Part shown: in pieces, positions 39,013-47,698 of the stretch
How positions within the stretch are numbered: the first letter of the stretch is position 1
Layout of the letters: each line of letters starts with the position of its first letter
Notes under the pieces: model-generated
Databases searched by the model: none
Told to the model about the DNA's origin: nothing
The model's input: only the letters and a program-made list of their open reading frames with translations
Made by a program: the position numbers and the translations under genes
Assembly (NCBI RefSeq): GCF_027460265.1
Contig: NZ_JAPZBC010000001.1
Coordinates: forward strand, 6,333,001-6,397,000
Direction: 5' to 3'
Source: Streptomyces sp. WMMC940
GTDB taxonomy: Bacteria > Actinomycetota > Actinomycetes > Streptomycetales > Streptomycetaceae
Length of the DNA stretch: 64,000 bases

Positions 39013-42000
39013 ATGACTGACACCGGCCAGGTCCCGGGCCAGGGACTGCCGGAGAACGCAGGCATGGTGGAGCAGCCGGGCGTCCCCGCTCCCGGCGCGT
39101 ACACCTACCTCGACCACTCCGGCGGTGCCCCAGAAGCCGTCACCGAGGACGACGACCTGCTCCTGATGCCGGGTGCGCAGGGAGCGTGGAGCGACCCGGC
39201 CGCGGCCCCGCCCACGGCGCCCGAGCCGGCCCCGGCGGCGGCTCACGGCACGGGCCACGTCCAGCCGGTACCGGTCGCCCAGGACACCGTGGCGGCCCTG
39301 CATCCGCAGGTTCCCGGCGCGCAGGCCGCGCCGGGGTACGCCGGGGCCGGGACGGCCGCCGTGCCCGAGCAGACGCACGCGCACACGGCGCAGGAGCAGC
39401 AGTACACGGTTCACGAACAGCGGCTCCGAACGGCCGAGCAGCAGACCACCCCCGCTCAGGGCGTGCCGCAGCAGGCCGCCGGCGCACAGGCCGCTGCCGG
39501 GCCGGTGACGGCCGAGCAGCCGGTGGCCGGGCAGGTTGTGACCGCCGGGGCCGCCACCGTCCACGGACAGCCCGCCGTCCAGGAGCAGCCGCCCGCTCCG
39601 GCGCAGCCGGCGGCCCACGACCGGCAGTCCGTGCACGGTCAGGCCGTTCCGCACGGTCAGCCCGCCCAGGACCCGCAGACCGCGGCGGAGCAGCCTTTGC
39701 ACGAGGCCGGGGCCCACGAGGCCGGCGGCCGGGACTCCGGATCCCTCGATCTCGGCGGTGTGCGGATGCCGCCGCCCGCCGCGTCCGCGCAGACGCCGCC
39801 CCAGGCCCGCCGCCCCCTCCACATGGGCCCGCCGGTCCCCGAGGCGAACAGCGGTGTGGTCCGCTCACTCGCCGACCGCGGCCCCGCCGCCCATCGCGCC
39901 GGCGGCGCATCCTCCCAGCAGGGAGCCGTGACGGCACCCGTCGCGGGTCCGCCGGCCGGCGGACCGGAGTACCTTGACGTGCCGCGTGACGAGGCGGACC
40001 TGCTGCCCGGTCCGCAGCTGGGCGTGATCCCTCCGCAGGGCGCGTCCCCTTGGGCCGCCCGGCATGCGCAGCCCGGGGCCGCCGTGACCGTCCCCGCGGA
40101 GACCGCATCCGAGGCGGTCGCCCCGGTCTCCGCCGAAACGGTCCCCCCGCGGGCCGTGCCCACCTCCGCCGCCGAACCGGCGGCGCCCGAGCCGTATCCG
40201 GCGGGAGTGCCCGCCGAGGTGGCACCGGAGTCCATGGCCACCGGGCAGTTCCCGGCGGTGGAGGGTTCCCTGCCGACGGGTCCCCGACCCGCGACCTCGC
40301 CGGTGGCCGTGATCGTGCCGGCCGAGGAGGGGCAGCGGGGCGCCGAGGTACCCGTGCCTTCCCCCGAGCCCCCCTCGCCCGCCGCCGACTCCGCCACGAC
40401 TCCCCCCGAGGCCGTCGTGGTCTCCGAGCCGGAGCCCGAGTCGGTGGAGGCGCCCCAGCCCGTCGCCGCGTCCGGGTCCGTACCGGCGCCCGGGGCCGGC
40501 GCGGCGGAGCCGGTCGCTGCTCCGGAACACGTCGCCGCAGCCGGTACCGGTGCGGCTCCGGAGCCGGAGTCCGTCGCCGTCGTGCCCGCGCCCCGCGAGG
40601 GGGAGGACGAGGACGAGACCGCCGCGGCCGACCGGGCGGCGCGGACCGGGCGGAGCGCCGAGGTCCTCGACGCCACGCAGCCGGCCGGGACCCCCGTACC
40701 GGCTCCCGAGGGCCGCTCCACGGGCGAGCCCGGGGGAGTCGGGCCCGTGCCCGCCGCCGAGCGGACGCCCGGGGCCGAGACCGCCGCGGACGCCGAACGG
40801 CCCGGAGTGCCGGAGGACGCCGGGAGCGCGGCCGCCGGGTCAGTACCGGCCCTGGCGGGGGAAACCGCCCCCGAAGCCGAGTCGCCGGCCGAGACGCGGG
40901 CGGAGGTCGGGCCCGAGTCGCCCGCCGAGCCCGAGCCGGGCCGGGAGCCCGGGACACAGCCCGTCGCCGACGGGGTGCGGGGTGCCGGTGAGGACGTCGA
41001 GGCGGAGGCCGAGGAGATCCAGGGCGCGGCGGCGCCCGGATACGCCGACGCCGAACGCGAAGCCGTACTCCGCGTGATGCGCGAGCGCCGGGACATCCGC
41101 AACGGCTTCCGCAGCGATCCCGTCCCGCACGACGTCCTGCTCCGGGTCCTCGAGGCCGCGCACACCGCGCCCTCCGTGGGCCACTCCCAGCCCTGGGACT
41201 TCGTCGTCATCCGTTCCGCCGAGACCCGGCGCTCGATGCACGAACTCGCCCAGCGCCAGCGCGAGGCGTACGCCAAGTCGCTGCCCAAGGGCCGGGCCAA
41301 GCAGTTCAAGGAACTGAAGATCGAGGCCATCCTCGACACACCCGTCAACATCGTCGTCACCGCCGACCCGACACGCGGCGGCCGTCACACCCTCGGCCGG
41401 CACACCCAGCCGCAGATGGCTCCGTACTCCTCCGCCCTGGCCGTCGAGAACCTCTGGCTCGCCGCCCGCGCCGAGGGACTCGGCGTCGGCTGGGTCAGCT
41501 TCTTCGACGAGCGCGAGATGGTCCGCGCGCTCGGCCTGCCCGAGCACCTGGAGGTCGTGGCCTACCTCTGCGTGGGCTACGTCGACGAGTTCCCCGAGGA
41601 GCCCGAACTGATGCAGGCGGGCTGGTCCAAGCGCCGGCCGCTGTCCTGGGTCGTCCACGAGGAGACGTACGGCCGCCGCGCCCTGCCCGGCGAGGAACCC
41701 CACGACCTGCTCCAGGAGACCGTTTCCAACATCCGCCCGCTGGACGCCAAGGCGCTCGGCGAGGCGTGGGAGCGGCAGAAGCGGATGACCAAGCCCGCGG
41801 GCGCTCTCGGCATGCTCGAGATCATCTCCGCGCAGCTGGCCGGGCTGTCCCGGATGTGCCCGCCCCCGATCCCGGAGCCCGCGGCCGTCGCGATCTTCGC
41901 CGGCGACCACGGTGTGCACGCCCAGGGAGTCACTGCCTGGCCTCAGGAAGTGACCGGACAGATGGTCGCGAACTTCCTCGGTGGGGGAGCGGTCTGCAAC

Positions 42001-42756
42001 GCCTTCGCCAACCAGGTCGGTGCGGAGGTCTGCGTCATCGACGTCGGTGTCGCCTCCGACCTCCCGGCCACCCCCGGGCTGCTGCCGCGGAAGGTGCGCC
42101 CCGGAACGGCCGACTTCACGACCGGACCCGCACTCGGCCGCGAGGAGGTCCTCGCCGCGATCGAAGTGGGCATCGAGACCGCCCGCGACCTGGTCTCCGC
42201 GGGCAACAAGGCGCTGCTCACCGGTGAGATGGGCATCGCCAACACGACGGCGTCGGCCGCGCTGATCTCCGTCTACACCGGGGTGGACCCGGCGGAGGTC
42301 ACCGGGCGCGGCACCGGCATCAACGACGAGATGCACGCCCGGAAGGTGGATGTCGTCCGCCGTGCGCTGGAACTCCACCAGCCGGACGTGGCCGATCCCG
42401 TCGGCGTCCTCGCGGCGGTCGGCGGCCTGGAGCACGCGGCCCTGGTCGGCTTCATCCTGGGCGGTGCGTCGCTGCGTACGCCGGTCGTCCTGGACGGCGT
42501 CTCCGCGGGCGCCGCGGCGCTGGTCGCCCGGGCGGTGGCGCCCGAGGCCCTCGCGGCATGCATCGCCGGACACCGCAGCGCCGAGCCCGGCCACGTAGCC
42601 GCCCTGAACAAGCTGGGCCTGCGTCCGCTGGTCGACCTGGACCTCCGCCTCGGCGAGGGTACGGGCGCACTGCTCGCGCTCCCGCTCGTCCAGAGCGCGG
42701 CCCGCGCGATGCACGAGGTGGCGACGTTCGACTCGGCCGGCGTCACGGAGAAGTAG
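39013..42756 (+). CDS. cobT: BluB-CobT fusion with a long low-complexity N-terminus
   Basis: This is a 1247-residue protein. Residues 1 to about 676 are Pro/Ala/Glu/Gln-rich and disordered ('AEQPVAGQVV', 'AAPEPYPAGVPAEV'). Residues about 677-890 are a nitroreductase-fold domain ('RERRDIRNGFRSDPVPHDVLLRVLEAAHTAPSVGHSQPWDFVVIR', 'GLGVGWVSFFDEREM') matching BluB, which breaks down FMN to 5,6-dimethylbenzimidazole. Residues about 905-1247 are nicotinate-nucleotide:dimethylbenzimidazole phosphoribosyltransferase ('IFAGDHGVHAQGVTAWPQEVT', 'GEMGIANTTASAAL', catalytic Glu in 'LRLGEGTGALLALPL'). The fusion would make the lower ligand of B12 and activate it in one polypeptide. ATG 39013 has a G-rich ribosome site. 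Confidence 0.9.
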   Translation: MTDTGQVPGQGLPENAGMVEQPGVPAPGAYTYLDHSGGAPEAVTEDDDLLLMPGAQGAWSDPAAAPPTAPEPAPAAAHGTGHVQPVPVAQDTVAALHPQVPGAQAAPGYAGAGTAAVPEQTHAHTAQEQQYTVHEQRLRTAEQQTTPAQGVPQQAAGAQAAAGPVTAEQPVAGQVVTAGAATVHGQPAVQEQPPAPAQPAAHDRQSVHGQAVPHGQPAQDPQTAAEQPLHEAGAHEAGGRDSGSLDLGGVRMPPPAASAQTPPQARRPLHMGPPVPEANSGVVRSLADRGPAAHRAGGASSQQGAVTAPVAGPPAGGPEYLDVPRDEADLLPGPQLGVIPPQGASPWAARHAQPGAAVTVPAETASEAVAPVSAETVPPRAVPTSAAEPAAPEPYPAGVPAEVAPESMATGQFPAVEGSLPTGPRPATSPVAVIVPAEEGQRGAEVPVPSPEPPSPAADSATTPPEAVVVSEPEPESVEAPQPVAASGSVPAPGAGAAEPVAAPEHVAAAGTGAAPEPESVAVVPAPREGEDEDETAAADRAARTGRSAEVLDATQPAGTPVPAPEGRSTGEPGGVGPVPAAERTPGAETAADAERPGVPEDAGSAAAGSVPALAGETAPEAESPAETRAEVGPESPAEPEPGREPGTQPVADGVRGAGEDVEAEAEEIQGAAAPGYADAEREAVLRVMRERRDIRNGFRSDPVPHDVLLRVLEAAHTAPSVGHSQPWDFVVIRSAETRRSMHELAQRQREAYAKSLPKGRAKQFKELKIEAILDTPVNIVVTADPTRGGRHTLGRHTQPQMAPYSSALAVENLWLAARAEGLGVGWVSFFDEREMVRALGLPEHLEVVAYLCVGYVDEFPEEPELMQAGWSKRRPLSWVVHEETYGRRALPGEEPHDLLQETVSNIRPLDAKALGEAWERQKRMTKPAGALGMLEIISAQLAGLSRMCPPPIPEPAAVAIFAGDHGVHAQGVTAWPQEVTGQMVANFLGGGAVCNAFANQVGAEVCVIDVGVASDLPATPGLLPRKVRPGTADFTTGPALGREEVLAAIEVGIETARDLVSAGNKALLTGEMGIANTTASAALISVYTGVDPAEVTGRGTGINDEMHARKVDVVRRALELHQPDVADPVGVLAAVGGLEHAALVGFILGGASLRTPVVLDGVSAGAAALVARAVAPEALAACIAGHRSAEPGHVAALNKLGLRPLVDLDLRLGEGTGALLALPLVQSAARAMHEVATFDSAGVTEK

Positions 42757-42770
42757 CACGGCGACAGGGC

Positions 42771-42797
42771 GCGCGCCATCCGTCACGGGTGGCGCGC
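42771..42797. terminator. Hairpin after cobT
   Basis: GCGCGCCA (42771-42778) pairs with TGGCGCGC (42790-42797), starting 15 bases after the stop codon. Confidence 0.65.
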
Positions 42798-43074
42798 CCC
42801 TGCCGATGCCGCACCTGTGCGCGGGCGTTCCGCGTCCGCGCCGGCGTTGCGCCCGTGCGCCGGGCGCCGCGCGTCCGCACGGCGACCGGTGCGCGGACGC
42901 CGCGATGTGCGGGAGCGGCATGGTGCTCACCCGGGGCGCGAGCCGTCCTCCCGGCGCTCGCATTGTCGCGCCCCCCACCCCGTATCGTGTTCGCCAGGAC
43001 CGTCTCACCCGTCCCCACCAGCCGCTTCACCGTCGCAGCGGCCCCGCCCCGCCGCACCGAGGAGCCGCACCGCC
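42798..43074. other. Spacer before cobA
   Basis: With the preceding hairpin, about 320 bp separate cobT and cobA. Nothing beyond a probable promoter near 42975-42995 and a ribosome site (GAGGAG at 43059-43064) was noticed. Confidence 0.4.
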
Positions 43075-44352
43075 ATGGCCGAGCCCGCCGAGCAAGCCAA
43101 GAGCCCCGCGCACCCGCAGCCCGACTCCCGCGAGGAGCACCCCGCCTACCCCGTCGGACTCCGCCTCGCGGGCCGGCGCGTCGTCGTCCTCGGCGGTGGC
43201 CAGGTCGCCCAGCGCCGTCTCCCGGCCCTCATCGCCGCCGGTGCCGACATCACCCTGGTCTCACCGTCCGCGACCCCGTCCGTCGAGGCCATGGCGCAGG
43301 CGGGGGAGATCACCTGGGCCCGCCGCCGCTACCAGGACGGGGACATCGCCGACGCCTGGTACGCGCTCGTCGCCACCAGTGATCCCGTCGCCAACGAGTC
43401 CGCCTCGGCCGAGGCGGAAAGGACCAGGACCTGGTGCGTGCGGTCCGACGACGCCGAAGCGGCGACGGCGTGGACACCGGCCACCGGACGCAGCGAGGGT
43501 GTGACGGTCGCGGTGCTCACGGGCCGGGACCCGCGCCGGTCGGCCGCCGTGCGGGACGCCATCGTCGAGGGTCTGCGCGACGGTTCCCTCGCCGCACCGC
43601 GCCGTCGTGACCGTACGCCGTTCGTCGCCCTCGTCGGCGGCGGCCCGGGCGATCCCGACCTGATCACCGTGCGCGGCCGCCGGCTGCTCGCCGAGGCCGA
43701 CGTCGTCATCGCCGACCGTCTCGGCCCGCGCGACCTGCTCGACGAACTCCCGCCGCACGTCGAGGTGATCGACGCCGCGAAGATCCCGTACGGGCGTTTC
43801 ATGGCGCAGGAGGCGATCAACAACGCCCTCGTCGAGCACGCCAAGGCGGGCAGGTCGGTCGTGCGGCTCAAGGGGGGCGACCCGTTCGTCTTCGGCCGCG
43901 GCATGGAGGAGGCGCAGGCCCTGGCCGAGGCCGGTATCGCCTGCACGGTCGTGCCGGGCATCTCCAGTTCGATCTCCGTTCCGGGCGCAGCCGGCATCCC
44001 GGTCACCCATCGCGGTGTGGCCCACGAGTTCACGGTGGTCAGCGGCCATGTCGCGCCGGACGATCCCCGTTCGCTCGTCGACTGGGAGTCGCTCGCCAAG
44101 CTGACCGGCACGCTGGTGATCCTCATGGGCGTCGACAAGATCGGTGCCATCGCCGAGGCCCTCGTCGCCCACGGCAAGGCGCCGGACACCCCGCTCGCGC
44201 TGGTGCAGGAGGGCACCACGGCCGCCCAGCGACGGGTGGACGCGACGCTCGCGACGGTCGCGGAGACCGTCAGGACGCAGGACGTCCGGCCACCCGCGGT
44301 CATCGTCATCGGCGATGTCGTCGCCGAGGCCCTCACAAGTAACCATCGGTAA
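43075..44352 (+). CDS. cobA: Uroporphyrinogen-III C-methyltransferase with N-terminal precorrin-2 dehydrogenase-like domain
   Basis: The protein has 425 residues from ATG 43075. The N-terminal part (about 20-175) is a Rossmann domain ('RVVVLGGGQVAQRRLPALIAAGADITLVSP') like the dehydrogenase part of CysG. The C-terminal part (about 180-420) is the SUMT methylase: 'FVALVGGGPGDPDLITVRGRRLL', 'AKIPYGRFMAQEAIN', 'RLKGGDPFVFGRGMEE' and 'VVPGISSSISVPGAAGIPVTHRG'. It should turn uroporphyrinogen III into precorrin-2 and, if the first domain is active, sirohydrochlorin, feeding cobalamin and siroheme synthesis. Confidence 0.92.
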   Translation: MAEPAEQAKSPAHPQPDSREEHPAYPVGLRLAGRRVVVLGGGQVAQRRLPALIAAGADITLVSPSATPSVEAMAQAGEITWARRRYQDGDIADAWYALVATSDPVANESASAEAERTRTWCVRSDDAEAATAWTPATGRSEGVTVAVLTGRDPRRSAAVRDAIVEGLRDGSLAAPRRRDRTPFVALVGGGPGDPDLITVRGRRLLAEADVVIADRLGPRDLLDELPPHVEVIDAAKIPYGRFMAQEAINNALVEHAKAGRSVVRLKGGDPFVFGRGMEEAQALAEAGIACTVVPGISSSISVPGAAGIPVTHRGVAHEFTVVSGHVAPDDPRSLVDWESLAKLTGTLVILMGVDKIGAIAEALVAHGKAPDTPLALVQEGTTAAQRRVDATLATVAETVRTQDVRPPAVIVIGDVVAEALTSNHR

Positions 44353-44406
44353 CGGAACTCCGTCCCGCCCGTTGGCACCTCTCCCCGGACAAGGCAGTAT
44401 CACCCT

Positions 44407-45225
44407 GTGGCAGATCTCATCACCATCGACGACCCCGAGGACCCGCGCCTGCGTGACTACACGGGCCTGACCGACGTCGAACTGCGGCGCAAGCGCGAAC
44501 CGGCGGAGGGCCTGTTCATCGCCGAGGGGGAGAAGGTCATCCGCCGCGCCCGGCACGCCGGTTACGAGATGCGATCGATGCTGCTGTCCGCCAAGTGGGT
44601 CGACGTCATGCGCGACGTGATCGACGAGGTCCCGGCGCCGGTGTACGCGGTCAGCCCGGACCTCGCCGAACGCGTCACCGGCTACCACGTCCACCGGGGC
44701 GCCCTCGCGTCCATGCAGCGCAGGCCCCTGCCGACGGCCGGCGAGCTCCTGCGGGACGCCCGCCGTGTCGTGATCATGGAATCGGTCAACGACCACACCA
44801 ACATCGGCGCGATCTTCCGGAGTGCCGCCGCCCTCGGGATGGACGCGGTGCTGCTCTCGCCCGACTGCGCCGACCCGCTCTACCGGCGCTCGGTGAAGGT
44901 CTCGATGGGCGCGGTGTTCTCCGTTCCGTACGCCCGCCTCGACTCCTGGCCCAAAGGACTGGAGACCGTACGGGAGCCGGGCTTCAAGCTGCTCGCGCTC
45001 ACCCCGGACGAGAAGGCGTCGCCGATCGACGAGGCCGCTCCGCACCGGCTGGACCGGGTCGCGCTGATGCTGGGCGCCGAGGGCGACGGGCTGTCCACGC
45101 AGGCCCTGGTGGCGGCCGACGAGTGGGTGCGCATCCCGATGGCCCACGGCGTGGACTCGCTGAACGTCGGCGCGGCCGCGGCGGTGGCGTTCTACGCGGT
45201 GGCCACGAGCCGCCCCGGGAACTGA
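44407..45225 (+). CDS. TrmH/SpoU-family RNA 2'-O-methyltransferase
   Basis: The protein has 272 residues with a GTG start. The substrate-binding domain begins 'DPRLRDYTGLTDVELRRKREPAEGLFIAEGEKVIRRA'. The SPOUT catalytic part has motif 1 'ESVNDHTNIGAIFRSAAALGMDAVLL', motif 2 'RVALMLGAEGDGLS' and motif 3 'IPMAHGVDSLNVGAAAAVAFY', which form the knotted SAM site. It methylates a ribose in rRNA or tRNA; the exact site is unknown. It lies 54 bp after cobA. Confidence 0.9.
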   Translation: MADLITIDDPEDPRLRDYTGLTDVELRRKREPAEGLFIAEGEKVIRRARHAGYEMRSMLLSAKWVDVMRDVIDEVPAPVYAVSPDLAERVTGYHVHRGALASMQRRPLPTAGELLRDARRVVIMESVNDHTNIGAIFRSAAALGMDAVLLSPDCADPLYRRSVKVSMGAVFSVPYARLDSWPKGLETVREPGFKLLALTPDEKASPIDEAAPHRLDRVALMLGAEGDGLSTQALVAADEWVRIPMAHGVDSLNVGAAAAVAFYAVATSRPGN

Positions 45226-45325
45226 CCGGACCGGTTTCCGCGGGGCCCGCCACGCCCTACGGCGTGTCTCGAACGTCCCGTCCGACCGGGGGCTCGCCCC
45301 GCGGGCGGACGGAGCTGCCTTCGCA

Positions 45326-46525
45326 CTAGCCCCGCAGGCTCTGCGCCACCGTGATGCCCAGCGCCACGACGAGCGTCACCACGACGAACACGAAGATCCG
45401 CTGGCGCAGCAGGCGGGGATTGGCCGGCCTGCGCCCGGTGGACGTCGCCCTGGCACCGGGCCGGGACGCGGGCCGGCCGCCCGTCTTCGCGCCGCCGCGC
45501 GACTGCGGCGGCCGCGAGCCGCCCGTACGGGGTGCCTGCCGTCGCGGCATCCGTTCCCGGGACGCGGCCGGCCCCGGGCTCCCCCCGGTGGCCGGCGGCC
45601 TGCCGTGGGTCGTCCGCTCCGTGTACCGCGCGGTCCCGCGCCCCGGCGTCAGCTCCTGCTCGGCCCGTTCCCGCTGGGCCGGGGGACGCACCTCCGACAG
45701 ACCCTGCGCCTCACGAGCGGCGATCTCCTTCAGCCGCATGGACAACTGCAGGGTGCTGGGCCGTTCCTCGGGGTCCTTCGCCAGGCATGCGCGCAGCAGC
45801 GGGGCCAGCGCGTCCGGCACGCCGTGCAGTTGCGGCTCCTCGTGCACCACGCGGTACAGCATCACTTCGGAACTGCCGTGCCCGAAGGGGGAGTCGCCCG
45901 TCGCGGCGTACGCCAGCGTGGCCCCCAGCGAGAAGACGTCCGTGGCGGGGGTGACCACGGCGCCGCGCACCTGCTCGGGAGCGAGGAAGCCGGGGGAGCC
46001 GACGGCGGTGCCCACATGGGTCAGCGTGCTCGCGCCGGTGGCCCAGGCGATGCCGAAGTCGATGATCCTGGGGCCCTTGGGGGAGAGGAGGATGTTCGAC
46101 GGCTTGAGGTCCCGATGGACCACCCCGGCCTCGTGGACGGCCACGAGCCCCTCGGACAGCGCCGCCCCGACGGCGGCCGTCTCGGCGGCGGACAGCAGGC
46201 CCTCCCCGGCCACCCGGTCGTGCAGGGACGGCCCGGGTACGTACTGCGTGGCGAACCAGGGACGGTCCGCCTCGAGGTCCGCGGCGACGAGCCGGGCCGT
46301 GCAGCCGCCCCGGATCCGCCGGGCGGCCGACACCTCACGGGCGAAGCGGGACCGGAACTCCTGGTCCTCGGCGAGGTCCGGGCGGATCACCTTCAGCGCG
46401 ACGCGCTGACCGCGCCGGTCGGAGCCGAGGTACACGACCCCCATGCCGCCGGCGCCGAGTCGCCGGTGCAGCCTGAACGAGCCGACGACACGCGGATCCT
46501 CGCGCCGGAGCCGCATCATCGCCAT
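45326..46525 (-). CDS. Membrane-anchored Ser/Thr protein kinase (PknB type)
   Basis: The protein has 399 residues from ATG 46525, which has GGGG about six bases upstream; ATG 46531 is equally possible. The kinase domain (about 13-260) has 'LGAGGMGVVYLGSD' (Gly loop), 'VALKVI' (Lys), 'VVHRDLKPSNILL' (catalytic loop), 'IIDFGIAW' (DFG) and 'GSPGFLAPEQ' (activation/APE). Then come a basic, Pro/Arg-rich linker and a C-terminal membrane helix ('IFVFVVVTLVVALGITVAQSL') with only two or three residues after it, so there is no external sensor domain. It probably phosphorylates cytosolic targets near the membrane. Confidence 0.92.
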   Translation of the reverse strand: MAMMRLRREDPRVVGSFRLHRRLGAGGMGVVYLGSDRRGQRVALKVIRPDLAEDQEFRSRFAREVSAARRIRGGCTARLVAADLEADRPWFATQYVPGPSLHDRVAGEGLLSAAETAAVGAALSEGLVAVHEAGVVHRDLKPSNILLSPKGPRIIDFGIAWATGASTLTHVGTAVGSPGFLAPEQVRGAVVTPATDVFSLGATLAYAATGDSPFGHGSSEVMLYRVVHEEPQLHGVPDALAPLLRACLAKDPEERPSTLQLSMRLKEIAAREAQGLSEVRPPAQRERAEQELTPGRGTARYTERTTHGRPPATGGSPGPAASRERMPRRQAPRTGGSRPPQSRGGAKTGGRPASRPGARATSTGRRPANPRLLRQRIFVFVVVTLVVALGITVAQSLRG

Positions 46526-46730
46526 GTTCATCCCCGCCGGCCGGTGGTCCTTCTGACGTGGCACAGCTTACGTACCCGTGGGCCGGTGTGCTCATAGGCC
46601 GCGCCCTCGCGGGCCGATCGATTGTCAGTGCCCGGTGGGAGAATTGAGGAGTGGTCAGGAGTCCTGGGGAAGCAGGCCGGCTGACCCTTGCGCGATCCCA
46701 ATGAGGCGCGGCAGAAGGGGGATTGGATCG

Positions 46731-47096
46731 ATGAAGGGCGACCGCGTGGAGATGGTCGTGGACGCGGGGGACACGACGAGGACGTACGAAGTGGTGGCAA
46801 GCCGGGTAGGACGGCGGGTCGAGACGGCGGTCCGGCGGGGGGTGGTCGAGGTGAGCGAAGTCACGCGTTCCGGTTTCATCGTGCGAACGGCCCGCTTCAA
46901 TGGCCAACCGGGTGGCGCTGGTCGAGCAGCCCGTGCCCGCCGAAGGGCCCGGAGACCGCCGTCCCCTCCGGGAAGACCCCCAGACCTAGGTCCACTTCTC
47001 CACCCAGGGGAGTACATCGGGACGGGCGGACTCATCCTCCTGGAGGCCCGCCAATCGGTACGCGGGCATGACGTGGCGGACCTCCGGGCTCCCTAG
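46731..47096 (+). CDS. Small conserved actinobacterial protein, frameshifted at its C-terminus
   Basis: From ATG 46731 the first 56 residues ('MKGDRVEMVVDAGDTTRTYE', 'SRVGRRVETAVRRGVVEVSEV') look like a small beta-rich domain typical of Streptomyces. At 46899-46900 an extra A (TTCAATGG instead of TTCATGG) moves the frame. The expected ending, MANRVALVEQPV to a TAG at 46987-46989, is replaced by an Arg/Pro-rich tail running to 47096 (121 residues instead of about 85). The function is unknown. It is divergent from the kinase gene. Confidence 0.65.
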   Translation: MKGDRVEMVVDAGDTTRTYEVVASRVGRRVETAVRRGVVEVSEVTRSGFIVRTARFNGQPGGAGRAARARRRARRPPSPPGRPPDLGPLLHPGEYIGTGGLILLEARQSVRGHDVADLRAP

Positions 47097-47175
47097 TCTT
47101 GAGGTCAAGCGGCGGGGGCGGCACTCGTCCCCCGAGGTCACGCACCCGCCGCGCCGACTCGACGGGAGAGGAACC

Positions 47176-47382
47176 ATGGCGGACACGGCATCGCGGACCA
47201 TGATCCGCACGCAGGGGCGCAAGGCCTTCGCCGCGTTCGACGGCCGTCCCGGCGGCCGTCGCCACCCGCTGGTGGCCACGGCCATGGTCCTCCCCCTCGC
47301 GACACTGCTCGTCGTCGTCTTCGGCGGCTGGGAGGCAGTGGTCACACAGGCGTCGTCCGTGGGCGTGATGCTGGGGCGCTGA
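47176..47382 (+). CDS. Small single-span membrane protein
   Basis: This 68-residue protein starts at ATG 47176 behind GAGAGGA. A basic N-terminal half is followed by one hydrophobic segment ('HPLVATAMVLPLATLLVVVFGGW') and a short outside tail. No function is recognised. Confidence 0.65.
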   Translation: MADTASRTMIRTQGRKAFAAFDGRPGGRRHPLVATAMVLPLATLLVVVFGGWEAVVTQASSVGVMLGR

Positions 47383-47698
47383 GCGGCGCCCCGGGCCCGG
47401 GAGAGCGGCCCGGGCCGGGGACATCCCACCCATAACCCCGTGGGGACGGGGGTGCGGCGGACGACAGCGCTCGGCCGGCCGGCTGGGGAGCCGGCCGGCC
47501 GAGCGCTATTGCTCGGTCCGGGACTGTGCCGCTCCGGGGCCGGGAGTCGGTCGGCGACCCCGTCGCTGTCCGGTCCGCCCGGCCCGCGGCCTCCCGAGGT
47601 CCCGTCCGTGCGTCCCGTCGTCGCCTGCCCGGCCCTTCGGCCACGACCACTCCCAGGGCTGCCGCAGGCCCGGGCGCACCTGCCCGTACCCTCGGCGC
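47383..47698. other. Intergenic region with terminator
   Basis: About 315 bp between the small membrane protein and the APH-fold gene. It contains the terminator at 47466-47507. The remaining 190 bp show no gene and should hold the promoter of the next gene. Confidence 0.45.
47466..47507. terminator. Perfect 19-bp hairpin
   Basis: The arms 47466-47484 and 47489-47507 are perfectly complementary with a GGGG loop, 84 bp after the small membrane-protein gene. ATTG follows the stem. Confidence 0.9.
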
